From: Desulfobulbaceae bacterium
Lineage (GTDB): Bacteria > Desulfobacterota > Desulfobulbia > Desulfobulbales > Desulfobulbaceae
Direction: 5' to 3'
Assembly: GCA_030633145.1 (NCBI GenBank)
Contig: DAOVTM010000253.1
Location: 1 to 6,021 of the forward strand
Length of the DNA stretch: 6,021 bases
The stretch's first letter is position 1. The number at the start of each line of letters is the position of its first letter. Both the position numbers and the translations under genes were made by a program. The notes beneath the pieces are model-generated. The model was not told the DNA's origin and did not search any database. It was given only the letters and a program-made list of their open reading frames with translations. Of the stretch, positions 1-5,763 are shown piece by piece.

Positions 1-201
1 CCCCGCTTTCGAGGAACGAGAAAGTCTTGTTTTGCGAGAGGGCTTGCCCTTGGGGATTTTATTTGTTTTTACCAACACTTTTTGAGAAGTTACTTAATTA
101 CTAACTATCAAGCAAAAGTTACCCTCCCCAACAAAGCTGAATCGCCTGTACAATTAACATTGTTTGAGAGAGAACGAAAATATATAATTCGTAGTAAATA
201 A
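1..201 (+). CDS. Possible 3' end of an unrecognised gene (5' end outside window)
   Basis: Frame 1 is open from the window edge through 66 codons to a TAA at 199-201. I do not recognise the protein. The C-terminal part is charged and contains V-Q-L-T-L-F followed by E-R-E-R, about 15 residues before the stop. QLTLF fits the QL(S/D)LF-type beta-sliding-clamp-binding motif, which is known in polymerases, repair proteins and some transposases. That suggests a DNA-acting protein, possibly from a mobile element, but this is inference. The stretch is clearly more AT-rich than the genes to the right, and a chance open frame of this length is not rare in such DNA. The first 50 bases also contain short dyads (CTTTC/GAAAG at 6-24 and AGGG/CCCT at 39-50), so part may be repeat rather than coding sequence. 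The gene would converge on the yqaA unit. Confidence 0.3.
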   Translation, partial: PRFRGTRKSCFARGLALGDFICFYQHFLRSYLITNYQAKVTLPNKAESPVQLTLFERERKYIIRSK

Positions 202-453
202 CCAAGAAGCAAGCACATAACGAATCGTTCAACCTGAACAAAAAGGTTCCGGTAATTCCGAAACTCATTACTAGGCACCAACATCCAGGCAGTGCATAAA
301 TTTTCGGTACGCACTTTGTGTCAGGTTAATTCATTCGTTATCAGTCAGCTTTGATAACACGATTAATAATGATCCAGGAGATCGGATAATTGCTGCCACC
401 TCAATCATCTCTAACGCACAGCTTGTTACATCAGATAACAAATATACTCCTAC
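202..453. other. AT-rich intergenic region between convergent units
   Basis: No convincing gene is visible on either strand. The region lies between the stop of the possible left-edge gene and the stop of yqaA, so it should hold terminators for both, yet no classical GC stem plus T-run is present. It contains several small imperfect dyads: GTTCA/TGAAC at 227-239, GTTCCGG/CCGAAAC with one mismatch at 246-264, and the better one at 337-358. Base composition is clearly lower in GC than the coding part of the window. Confidence 0.6.
337..358. repeat. 7-bp inverted repeat GTTATCA / TGATAAC
   Basis: Perfect 7-bp arms at 337-343 and 352-358 enclose an 8-base loop. A further GATAAC occurs at 434-439, just before the yqaA stop. 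No A-run (minus strand) or T-run (plus strand) adjoins the dyad, so it is a weak terminator candidate. It could be a factor-dependent termination or RNA-stabilising hairpin downstream of yqaA. Function unknown. Confidence 0.35.
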
Positions 454-1158
454 TCACAACACCATCTTAATCAGCACAAACCCACCAATCAGAAGGATTA
501 CAAAGACGACACAGAGCAGGTTAAAATAACGCTCAATAAACACTTTCGCAGGTTTCCCCCACCTGGACAGTATCCAGGCAACAACAAAAAAACGACAGGC
601 CCGGGCAAAGAGCGAGGCAACCATAAAGACAGGAAGATTGACCTGAGCCACCCCGGCTGTGATGGTGGTCAGCTTATAGGGCAGAGGGGTCAGCCCGAAG
701 ATAAAGACAATCCAGGCATTCCAGTGTTCATAAACCTGGAACAGGTATTTCCCCCCCAGTGAATCACCAAAACTAGATATCAGGTAGGAGGGCAGGGCAA
801 TATCCATTTGACCATCCACCTCAACCAAATCCACATGGGCAATGGTAGTGACAATCCATATCCCCACGGTTTCCCAGGCAAAGACACCGATCCCATACCC
901 GGCAAGCCCCCCGGCAACAGAAGCCAGGGTACACCAGAAGGCATAGCGATACCAGCGGGTGGGTGCGCCCAGCACCAAGGCAATGAGCAGCACATCGGGC
1001 GGAATAGGAAAAAAACTCGATTCGGCAAAAGAAATGACAACCAGAGCCACCAGACCATATTTGCTATCTGCCCAGGAAAGCATCCAGTTGTACAACCGTT
1101 TATGCCAGGCCCATTTTGATACTGGGGCTGTGCCTTCTGTGGCAGCATTATCAGTCAT
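454..1158 (-). CDS. yqaA: YqaA-type DedA/VTT-family inner-membrane protein
   Basis: A 234-residue polytopic membrane protein of the YqaA branch (COG1238) of the DedA/SNARE-associated superfamily. The superfamily is linked to membrane homeostasis and, in some members, lipid or proton-coupled transport; the role of YqaA itself is unclear. Visible hallmarks are a hydrophobic segment leading into A-E-S-S-F-F-P-I-P-P-D at about 45-55, a glycine-rich G-G-L-A-G-Y-G-I-G at 83-91, the subfamily signature G-L-T-P-L-P-Y-K at 155-162 followed by T-A-G-V, then R-A-C-R-F-F and a C-terminal hydrophobic helix. E46 and D55 may correspond to acidic residues important in other DedA proteins. Residues about 105-135 look like an expanded loop relative to the family as I remember it. 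An ATG at 1203 would add 15 residues, but the ATG at 1158 is preferred: it has a GGGAGG ribosome site and overlaps the pcm stop by 8 bp, which implies translational coupling. Family call firm; function open. Confidence 0.9.
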   Translation of the reverse strand: MTDNAATEGTAPVSKWAWHKRLYNWMLSWADSKYGLVALVVISFAESSFFPIPPDVLLIALVLGAPTRWYRYAFWCTLASVAGGLAGYGIGVFAWETVGIWIVTTIAHVDLVEVDGQMDIALPSYLISSFGDSLGGKYLFQVYEHWNAWIVFIFGLTPLPYKLTTITAGVAQVNLPVFMVASLFARACRFFVVAWILSRWGKPAKVFIERYFNLLCVVFVILLIGGFVLIKMVL

Positions 1159-1807
1159 CCCAGCCGTGCCTCCCGACAAGATTAACAAAACGGACATGTT
1201 CAATGGTCTGCACGGTTACTTCCCCCTCATTTTTTTCTAACAACTGTAAATTCTGTACCTCTCTATCCCCTACCGGAATCACCATCCTGCCGGGATCAGC
1301 AAGTTGTTCCACCAGGGGTTGCGGAATCTCCGGGCCACCCGCAGTTACCAAAATGGCATCAAAGGGAGCCTCGTCCTTCCAGCCCGTAGTTCCATCGTCA
1401 ATACGGGAAGAGATGTTGTAATAGTGGAGCTGGTCAAAGACCCGACGGGCCTTACCCAGTAGTCCATCAATGCGCTCAATGGTATAGACCCGTTCACACA
1501 TCCGGGAGAGGATAGCAGCCTGATAGCCGGAACCGGTACCGATCTCCAGAACCCGCTCCGTCCCCTTAATCTGCATGGCCTGTGTCATAAGGGCTACAAT
1601 ATAGGGCTGGGAAATGGTCTGACCGCTGCCGATGGGCAGGGGATGATCTCCATAGGCTCGGCTCTGCATGGCATCTTCCACAAAGCGATGCCTGGGTACA
1701 GTACCCATGGCCTCCAGGGTAGCCGGATCGTCAATTCTACGGGGAACAAGCTGTTCCTTAACCATGCGCTGACGCTGGATGGCAAAGGAGGAGGATGAAA
1801 AACTCAT
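1151..1807 (-). CDS. pcm: Protein-L-isoaspartate O-methyltransferase
   Basis: A 218-residue cytosolic SAM-dependent repair enzyme. It methylates L-isoaspartyl residues in aged proteins, allowing their return to normal aspartyl linkage. The length is typical of bacterial PIMT. Visible motifs in order: R-M-V-x-x-Q-L at 14-20, V-P-R-H-R-F-V at 37-43, the PIMT active-site signature G-S-G-Q-T-I-S-Q-P at 60-68, SAM motif I V-L-E-I-G-T-G-S-G-Y at 86-95 with the acidic E111 after the next strand, D-D-G-T-T-G-W at 137-143, F-D-A-I-L-V-T-A-G-G at 149-158, and G-R-M-V-I-P-V-G at 173-180. The conserved N-terminal QRQRMV region requires a start upstream of Met15, which supports the ATG at 1807 although its ribosome site is weak. 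The gene begins 29 bp after the lipoprotein gene and its stop overlaps the yqaA start, so it is the middle of a three-gene unit. Confidence 0.95.
   Translation of the reverse strand: MSFSSSSFAIQRQRMVKEQLVPRRIDDPATLEAMGTVPRHRFVEDAMQSRAYGDHPLPIGSGQTISQPYIVALMTQAMQIKGTERVLEIGTGSGYQAAILSRMCERVYTIERIDGLLGKARRVFDQLHYYNISSRIDDGTTGWKDEAPFDAILVTAGGPEIPQPLVEQLADPGRMVIPVGDREVQNLQLLEKNEGEVTVQTIEHVRFVNLVGRHGWDD
1169..1174 (-). promoter_or_regulatory. Shine-Dalgarno GGGAGG deciding the yqaA start
   Basis: On the minus strand GGGAGG lies 10 bases before the ATG at 1158, inside the 3' end of pcm. No comparable site precedes the upstream ATG at 1203. The site supports the shorter protein and coupled translation through the ATGACTGA start/stop overlap. 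Confidence 0.6.
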
Positions 1808-1836
1808 AAAAGGCTCAGCAAAGGGTCAAGAGAGGA

Positions 1837-2214
1837 TCACTTAAGTTCTTCCCAGGTAAAATCCTCGACCCATTCCTTATCCGCTTCTTTAAAGACACGG
1901 AATTCGCAACCAGAGACCAAGTCGCCGTCAATGGTTACCAGGATCATCTCGTAGCCGTCCGGATCTATCCAGCCTCCAACCATGGGCATCTTGCCGATGC
2001 CGTCCTTACGGTCTTCATAATAGACATACTCATCCACCCCAGGTGAAAGGGTGCGATGGCCGTTGGGCTCTCCCAGGTAGCGGAGGACATCCTCACGGCT
2101 GGAGGTACCCGGTTTGATAAGGGCAGCATCCGAGGCCAGGTGGCGTACCGGTTTGGTGTAGCAGCCCGCAATGAGAAAAAGGGCTGCGAAAAGAACAATC
2201 AGTTGGCGTTGCAT
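1837..2214 (-). CDS. Small lipoprotein with BamE/SmpA-OmlA-like domain
   Basis: A 125-residue predicted lipoprotein. Residues 1-17 form a short positively charged, hydrophobic signal peptide ending in I-A-G-C, so Cys18 would be the lipidated residue after signal peptidase II cleavage. The mature part begins with a region matching the SmpA/OmlA (BamE-like) pattern: I-K-P-G-T-S-S-R-E-D-V-L-R-Y-L-G-E-P at 33-50, then E-Y-V-Y-Y-E, a G-G-W-I-D-P-D-G segment and a beta-rich I-L-V-T-I-D-G-D stretch. In BamE this fold belongs to the outer-membrane barrel-assembly machinery. Many unrelated small lipoproteins share the fold, so a Bam role is only a possibility. A second Cys lies in the V-S-G-C-E-F segment. 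The start is secured by TGGAGGT 8 bases before the ATG. It is the first gene of the lipoprotein-pcm-yqaA unit. Confidence 0.85.
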   Translation of the reverse strand: MQRQLIVLFAALFLIAGCYTKPVRHLASDAALIKPGTSSREDVLRYLGEPNGHRTLSPGVDEYVYYEDRKDGIGKMPMVGGWIDPDGYEMILVTIDGDLVSGCEFRVFKEADKEWVEDFTWEELK

Positions 2215-2222
2215 GGAATTAA

Positions 2223-2228
2223 ACCTCC
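2223..2228 (-). promoter_or_regulatory. Strong ribosome-binding site of the lipoprotein gene
   Basis: Minus-strand GGAGGT with 8-base spacing to the ATG at 2214 is near consensus. It lies immediately downstream of two adjacent hairpins (2247-2275 and 2232-2246), so folding of the leader could affect its access. Confidence 0.6.
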
Positions 2229-2231
2229 AGT

Positions 2232-2246
2232 TTGCTTATAAAGCAA
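2232..2246. repeat. 6-bp inverted repeat TTGCTT / AAGCAA
   Basis: Perfect arms at 2232-2237 and 2241-2246 around a 3-base loop. It directly abuts the larger dyad at 2247-2275 and ends three bases from the lipoprotein ribosome site. On the minus-strand transcript it supplies the T-rich sequence that follows the larger hairpin. Confidence 0.45.
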
Positions 2247-2275
2247 GGTAAGCAGACAGTAACTGTCTGCTTACC
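2247..2275 (-). terminator. Strong 14-bp dyad between htpG and the lipoprotein gene (terminator or attenuator)
   Basis: GGTAAGCAGACAGT at 2247-2260 is exactly repeated in inverted form at 2262-2275 with one central base, giving 13 pairs and a 3-base loop in RNA. On the minus strand the stem is followed by TTGCTTT, a partial U-tract, 67 bases after the htpG stop. This is the best candidate for the end of the htpG message or for read-through control into the lipoprotein gene. The U-tract is interrupted, so termination may be incomplete. The arms could also serve as a protein operator or a dispersed repeat. Confidence 0.5.
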
Positions 2276-2288
2276 GTTTACAGGCCGC

Positions 2289-2317
2289 ACCATACACGCC
2301 ACTGCCGCAAGATTCAA
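2289..2317 (-). promoter_or_regulatory. Weak sigma70-like promoter for lipoprotein-pcm-yqaA
   Basis: Minus-strand TTGAAT (2317-2312), a 17-base spacer, then TATGGT (2294-2289) lie just after the htpG stop. Each box matches 4 of 6 consensus bases. Transcription from here would place the 2247-2275 hairpin in the 5' leader of the lipoprotein mRNA. This is a speculative match. Confidence 0.22.
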
Positions 2318-2342
2318 GTGTTTAGGTTGCTGGCAGATCACC

Positions 2343-4217
2343 TTATTCTCCAGCTACCCGCTCCAGAATACGATAGTTACGGTTGACCATCTCCTGGGGA
2401 TCAATCACCAGACCGGCCTGAATCATGGCGTTGTCATAGATTTGACGGGCAATATCACCGGCAAAATCTTCATCCCTGGTTCGCAGATCTGCCATTTTCT
2501 TGATCAGCGAGTTGGCCGGGTTGATCTCCATATCCTTTTTGCCGCCCATTCCCATCTGCATCTCGGGTGCACCCTGGGCTTGCATGATCCGTTCCATGGA
2601 AGAGGTCATGTGACCATCCACGTTGACGATCATGGCCGGGCTGTCCACCAGGCGGGTTGAGGATTTTACCTCTTTTACCTTCTCGCCCAGCACCTCTTTC
2701 ATCCACTTGCACAGAGACTGCTGAACAGCATCACCGAGACTCTCCTCTTTATCCTCATCCTTGTCCTCAGCGTCTTTAGGAGCATCCGGAAGGGTCAGGT
2801 CGGAACGATCCGCAGAGACCAGTTTTTTCTCGTCATATTCACCCAGATGGGAGAGGACAAAGTCATCAATGGGTTCCAGGGTGTAGAGGATCTCAATATC
2901 CCGCTTTTTAAACATCTCTGTATAGGGACCGCTTTCAATGGCTGCCCGGTTGGGACCGTTGATATAGTAGATCTTGTCCTGGCCTTCCTTCATCCGATCC
3001 ACATACTCCTGCAGGGAGATCATCTTGCCGTCTTCCGAGGCAGAGGACTCAAAACGGAGCAGCTTTGCCAGCTCTTTCTGGAATTCAAAATCCGAGGTAA
3101 CCCCTTCCTTGAGGAAGATACCAAAGGTCTTCCAGAAGGTCAGGTAGGTGTCGTTGTCCTTTTTAGCCTCCTCAGCCAGGGACTTGAGAAACCGTTTGGT
3201 GATTACCCGGCGCAACTTCATAACCAGGGCGTTGTCCTGCAGGGACTGGCGGGAGATGTTGAGGGGCAGGTCTTCAGAGTCAACTACACCTTTAACAAAG
3301 CGCAGCCACTCGGGCAGGATGTTCTCGCTGTGCTGGTCAATGAGTACCTTCTGGCAGTAGAGGTTGACACCGGGATCCATCCGGCCCATGCCCATGGACT
3401 CAAAATTCTCTTTTGGAGTAAAGAGGAGGGCGTTGATGGCCAAAGGCGCATCCGCTGTAAAGTGGAGGCGGTAGAGGGGCTCATCAAAGGCATTGCCGAC
3501 AAATTTATAAAACTCGGTATATTCCTCATCGGTTATTTCGTTCTTGGTGCGGGTCCAGATAGCCTCCACAGTGTTGACCTTCTTGCCCTCAACCTTGACC
3601 GGAAAGGGGATAAAGGTGGAGTACTGCTTGATGATCCGTTCCAGGGTGAACTTCTGCCCATACTCCTCAGCATCGTCCTTTAGTTCAATAATAATTTTTG
3701 TACCCCGGTGCAAGCCGTCGCAGGGGGAAATGGTATAGGTGCCGCCGCCGTCGGATTCCCACTCATGCCCGTCATCGCCGTCCCAGGAACGGGTCTGCAC
3801 GGTGACCTTTTTGGCTGCCATGAATGAGGCATAAAAACCGACCCCAAACTGACCAATAAGGCTGACATCCTTTTTCGCAGCCTCGGCCAGCTCTTCAATA
3901 AATTTACCGGAACCGGAGTGGGCAATGGTACCCAGGTTGGTTTCCAGTTCTTCGGCGGTCATGCCGATACCGGTGTCGGTGATGGTCAGGGTGTGTTTTT
4001 TATCATCACAGTCAATATTGATCTCCAGGGGTACATGGGCATCAAATTCCGGTTTTTCAGTGAGAGAGAGGTGGCGGAATTTTTCCATTGCATCCGCAGC
4101 ATTAGAGACCAGCTCCCGAACAAAAATATCCCGCTCCGTATAGAGCGAGTTGATGACAATATCCAGGACTTTCCTGGTTTCCGACTGAAACTGTTTTGTT
4201 TCCCCTTGTGAACTCAT
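2343..4217 (-). CDS. htpG: Molecular chaperone HtpG (bacterial Hsp90)
   Basis: A 624-residue cytosolic ATP-dependent Hsp90-family chaperone that remodels client proteins with the DnaK system. The length equals that of the Escherichia coli protein. The N-terminal GHKL ATPase shows E-L-V-S-N-A-A-D-A at 35-43 (E35 catalytic, N39 metal-binding by homology), D-T-G-I-G-M at 81-86, N-L-G-T-I-A-H-S-G at 94-102 and the lid G-Q-F-G-V-G-F at 122-128. The middle domain has the Hsp90 signature V-V-D-S-E-D-L-P-L-N-I-S-R, and the C-terminal dimerisation domain has M-T-S-S-M-E-R-I and E-I-N-P-x-N. A short acidic lysine/glutamate/aspartate-rich stretch (coded at about 2735-2790) joins the middle and C-terminal domains. 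The ATG at 4217 has GAGG 8 bases upstream. No CIRCE element or clear sigma32 promoter is visible upstream. It diverges from hemG and may be co-transcribed in part with the genes downstream. Confidence 0.98.
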   Translation of the reverse strand: MSSQGETKQFQSETRKVLDIVINSLYTERDIFVRELVSNAADAMEKFRHLSLTEKPEFDAHVPLEINIDCDDKKHTLTITDTGIGMTAEELETNLGTIAHSGSGKFIEELAEAAKKDVSLIGQFGVGFYASFMAAKKVTVQTRSWDGDDGHEWESDGGGTYTISPCDGLHRGTKIIIELKDDAEEYGQKFTLERIIKQYSTFIPFPVKVEGKKVNTVEAIWTRTKNEITDEEYTEFYKFVGNAFDEPLYRLHFTADAPLAINALLFTPKENFESMGMGRMDPGVNLYCQKVLIDQHSENILPEWLRFVKGVVDSEDLPLNISRQSLQDNALVMKLRRVITKRFLKSLAEEAKKDNDTYLTFWKTFGIFLKEGVTSDFEFQKELAKLLRFESSASEDGKMISLQEYVDRMKEGQDKIYYINGPNRAAIESGPYTEMFKKRDIEILYTLEPIDDFVLSHLGEYDEKKLVSADRSDLTLPDAPKDAEDKDEDKEESLGDAVQQSLCKWMKEVLGEKVKEVKSSTRLVDSPAMIVNVDGHMTSSMERIMQAQGAPEMQMGMGGKKDMEINPANSLIKKMADLRTRDEDFAGDIARQIYDNAMIQAGLVIDPQEMVNRNYRILERVAGE

Positions 4218-4234
4218 GAAGCTATCCTCATTTA

Positions 4235-4259
4235 TGATTTGCAGTTTTTTTGATTTGCA
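4235..4259. repeat. 9-bp direct repeat TGATTTGCA in the htpG leader
   Basis: Identical 9-mers at 4235-4243 and 4251-4259, start-to-start 16 bp, are separated by a G and six T. On the htpG strand this reads TGCAAATCA twice, flanking an A-rich tract, between the predicted -10 box and the ribosome site. Such spacing could be a paired binding site for a regulator or RNA-binding protein, or simply a local duplication. Confidence 0.45.
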
Positions 4260-4284
4260 CTATCTTTAGAGATCAGCAGAAATG

Positions 4285-4312
4285 TTGTTTACTGACCTTT
4301 TTGCGCTAAAAT
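4285..4312 (+). promoter_or_regulatory. Sigma70-like promoter for hemG
   Basis: TTGTTT at 4285-4290 (3 of 6), a 16-base spacer, then TAAAAT at 4307-4312 (5 of 6). Initiation near 4319 would give a short leader of about 28-40 bases to the hemG start. Its -10 box overlaps that of the opposing htpG promoter. Confidence 0.35.
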
Positions 4313-4335
4313 AAGCATCATTACGAGACTGTCAA
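4308..4335 (-). promoter_or_regulatory. Sigma70-like promoter for htpG
   Basis: Minus-strand TTGACA (4335-4330, perfect -35), a 16-base spacer, then TATTTT (4313-4308, 4 of 6). The predicted leader of about 85 bases contains the TGCAAATCA direct repeat. The -35 box lies in a small dyad TGTC-AA-GACA (4330-4339), which could be an operator half-site pair. Confidence 0.45.
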
Positions 4336-4347
4336 GACAACCAGTTA

Positions 4348-5763
4348 ATGAGATTATCCATGCAAACACCAGACGTACTCATCATCGGTGCCGGGCTATC
4401 CGGCCTGGCCACTGCCACCTTTCTCAAACATAAACACCCTGATATTTCCCTGCTGGTGCTGGAACAGGATGACCATCCGGGCGGGGCGATCCGCTCCCAT
4501 CAGGAGGAGGGCTACCTGGCTGAGGGCGGGGCGCACGGCTTTCTCGATAACTGCCTGGAGAGTCGGGTGCTGGTACATGAGACCGGACTTGAGGGGGAGG
4601 TTGAAAAGGCTCCTCTGTCTGAATTTGTCCGCTATATCTGTCTGGACGGCAAGTTAAATCTCATTCCCCAGAGTCCGTTGAAAATACTTAAGGCTCCTCT
4701 GGTTCCCCTGTCAGCAAAACTGCGGGTATTGATGGAAATTTTCAAAAAGCCCCTGGAAAATGAACCTTCGGTTGCCCAGTGGGTGGAACACCGCTTTGGT
4801 GCGGCCCTGGTACCCTTTGCCGATGCGATCTTTACCGGGACGTATGCCGGAGATATTGAACGTCTCAAGCTGCAGGCAGTGATGCCGGGAGTACACCGGA
4901 TGGAGCAGGAATATGGTTCGGTCTTAAAGGGACTTATTCATAAGCTACGCAATCGTAACAAAGGGGAGGGCGGTAAAAAGAAAAAAAAGGGATTACCGGC
5001 CATGACCAGTTTCAATGGTGGGATGGGGCGGCTGCCCCAGGCCATGGCCTCCAGATTAATCCTCAACCAGGAGATCATGTATCGAACCACGGTAGGGGAG
5101 ATTGAGCAGATTGATAGCGGCTGGACAGTGCGCACTGGACAGTTGGAGCTGTCCGCCCCTCATCTGGTACTGGCCCTGCCGGTGAACCGCAGTCTGGCTC
5201 TGCTGGAATCTACTCCTCTGCCTGCGCCTCCCCTAAGTTTTATCCCGGAGGCACGGATTGCCACAGTGGCACTTGGTTTTACAGACAAGGCGGATATTCC
5301 CTTTGGCTTCGGTTATCTGGCTCCGGAAAAAGAAGATCGCTTTGCTCTAGGGGCTTTGTTTTCCTCGCAGATGTTTCCGGGCCGTGCCCCGGAGGGTCAT
5401 GTCCTGCTGGAGGCTCTGGTCGGCGGGCGGAGACATCCTGAACGGCTGGATCTCTCTGATGAGGAGATTATCGACAGGGTGTATGCAGATCTCAAAGAGC
5501 TTATTGACCTGCCGGAACCGCCGGTATTCAGCCAGGTACTTCGGCCTAAGCACGGTATTCCCCAGCTTGAAGCCGGGTATCCAGACCTGCTGGAATGGCG
5601 GCAAACCATCCACCGGGATAACGATAATATCCACATCTGCGGCTTTGGCTGGCAAGGGATTGGGATCAACGATATGCACAAGGAGGCGTGGAAGGTGGCT
5701 AAACGGATTTTGACCGGTCTGCATGAAGAGGGTGGGGATGAGTTGAAGGGGATTTATTTTTAA
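4348..5763 (+). CDS. hemG: Protoporphyrinogen oxidase (HemG/HemY type, FAD-dependent)
   Basis: A 471-residue flavoprotein of the oxygen-dependent protoporphyrinogen oxidase family (COG1232), which oxidises protoporphyrinogen IX to protoporphyrin IX before iron insertion. Visible features: the N-terminal dinucleotide fold V-L-I-I-G-A-G-L-S-G-L at 10-20, the ribose-binding acidic E39, P-G-G-A-I-R-S at 44-50, E-G-G-A-H-G-F-L at about 59-66, F-N-G-G-M-G-R-L at 222-229, and a C-terminal FAD-contact motif C-G-F-G-W-Q-G-I-G-I at 431-440. The last is a variant of the usual G-x-x-Y-G-G-x-G pattern. A lysine run (210-214) forms a low-complexity insert and coincides with a possible frameshift signal. 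The start is uncertain: the ATG at 4348 has no ribosome site, whereas the in-frame ATG at 4360 has a weak GAG 7 bases upstream and gives a more typical N-terminus. A related FAD amine oxidase or desaturase is the main alternative. It stands alone, away from other haem genes. Confidence 0.82.
   Translation: MRLSMQTPDVLIIGAGLSGLATATFLKHKHPDISLLVLEQDDHPGGAIRSHQEEGYLAEGGAHGFLDNCLESRVLVHETGLEGEVEKAPLSEFVRYICLDGKLNLIPQSPLKILKAPLVPLSAKLRVLMEIFKKPLENEPSVAQWVEHRFGAALVPFADAIFTGTYAGDIERLKLQAVMPGVHRMEQEYGSVLKGLIHKLRNRNKGEGGKKKKKGLPAMTSFNGGMGRLPQAMASRLILNQEIMYRTTVGEIEQIDSGWTVRTGQLELSAPHLVLALPVNRSLALLESTPLPAPPLSFIPEARIATVALGFTDKADIPFGFGYLAPEKEDRFALGALFSSQMFPGRAPEGHVLLEALVGGRRHPERLDLSDEEIIDRVYADLKELIDLPEPPVFSQVLRPKHGIPQLEAGYPDLLEWRQTIHRDNDNIHICGFGWQGIGINDMHKEAWKVAKRILTGLHEEGGDELKGIYF
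4963..5049 (+). other. dnaX-like -1 frameshift cassette inside hemG (candidate)
   Basis: Three elements occur in order. An SD-like GGGGAGGG lies at 4963-4970. The slippery heptamer A AAA AAG at 4983-4989 is in the correct zero-frame phase, inside an A5-G-A8-GG tract. A downstream fold begins 8 bases later: GGCCATG (4998-5004) can pair with CATGGCC (5043-5049), enclosing a TGGGGC/GCCCCA hairpin (5024-5039). This matches the architecture of the E. coli dnaX signal. A -1 shift would add 38 codons and stop at TGA 5103-5105, giving a protein of about 252 residues lacking the C-terminal FAD motif. Loss of one A from the A8 tract would instead stop at 5003-5005. The tract may equally be a plain lysine-rich loop. 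Confidence 0.3.

Noticed and set aside
108..314. Minus-strand 68-codon frame in the left AT-rich region
   Set aside because: It starts with GTG, has no ribosome site, overlaps the competing frame at 1-201 and shows no recognisable motif.
1159..1203. Upstream start of yqaA at 1203 adding 15 residues
   Set aside because: It lacks a ribosome site and would overlap pcm by 53 bp. The ATG at 1158 has GGGAGG and the usual short start/stop overlap.
2847..3683. Long plus-strand open frame (278 codons) antisense to htpG
   Set aside because: It lies wholly inside the well-supported htpG on the opposite strand. The translation shows no recognisable domain and reads as an antisense shadow of a conserved gene.
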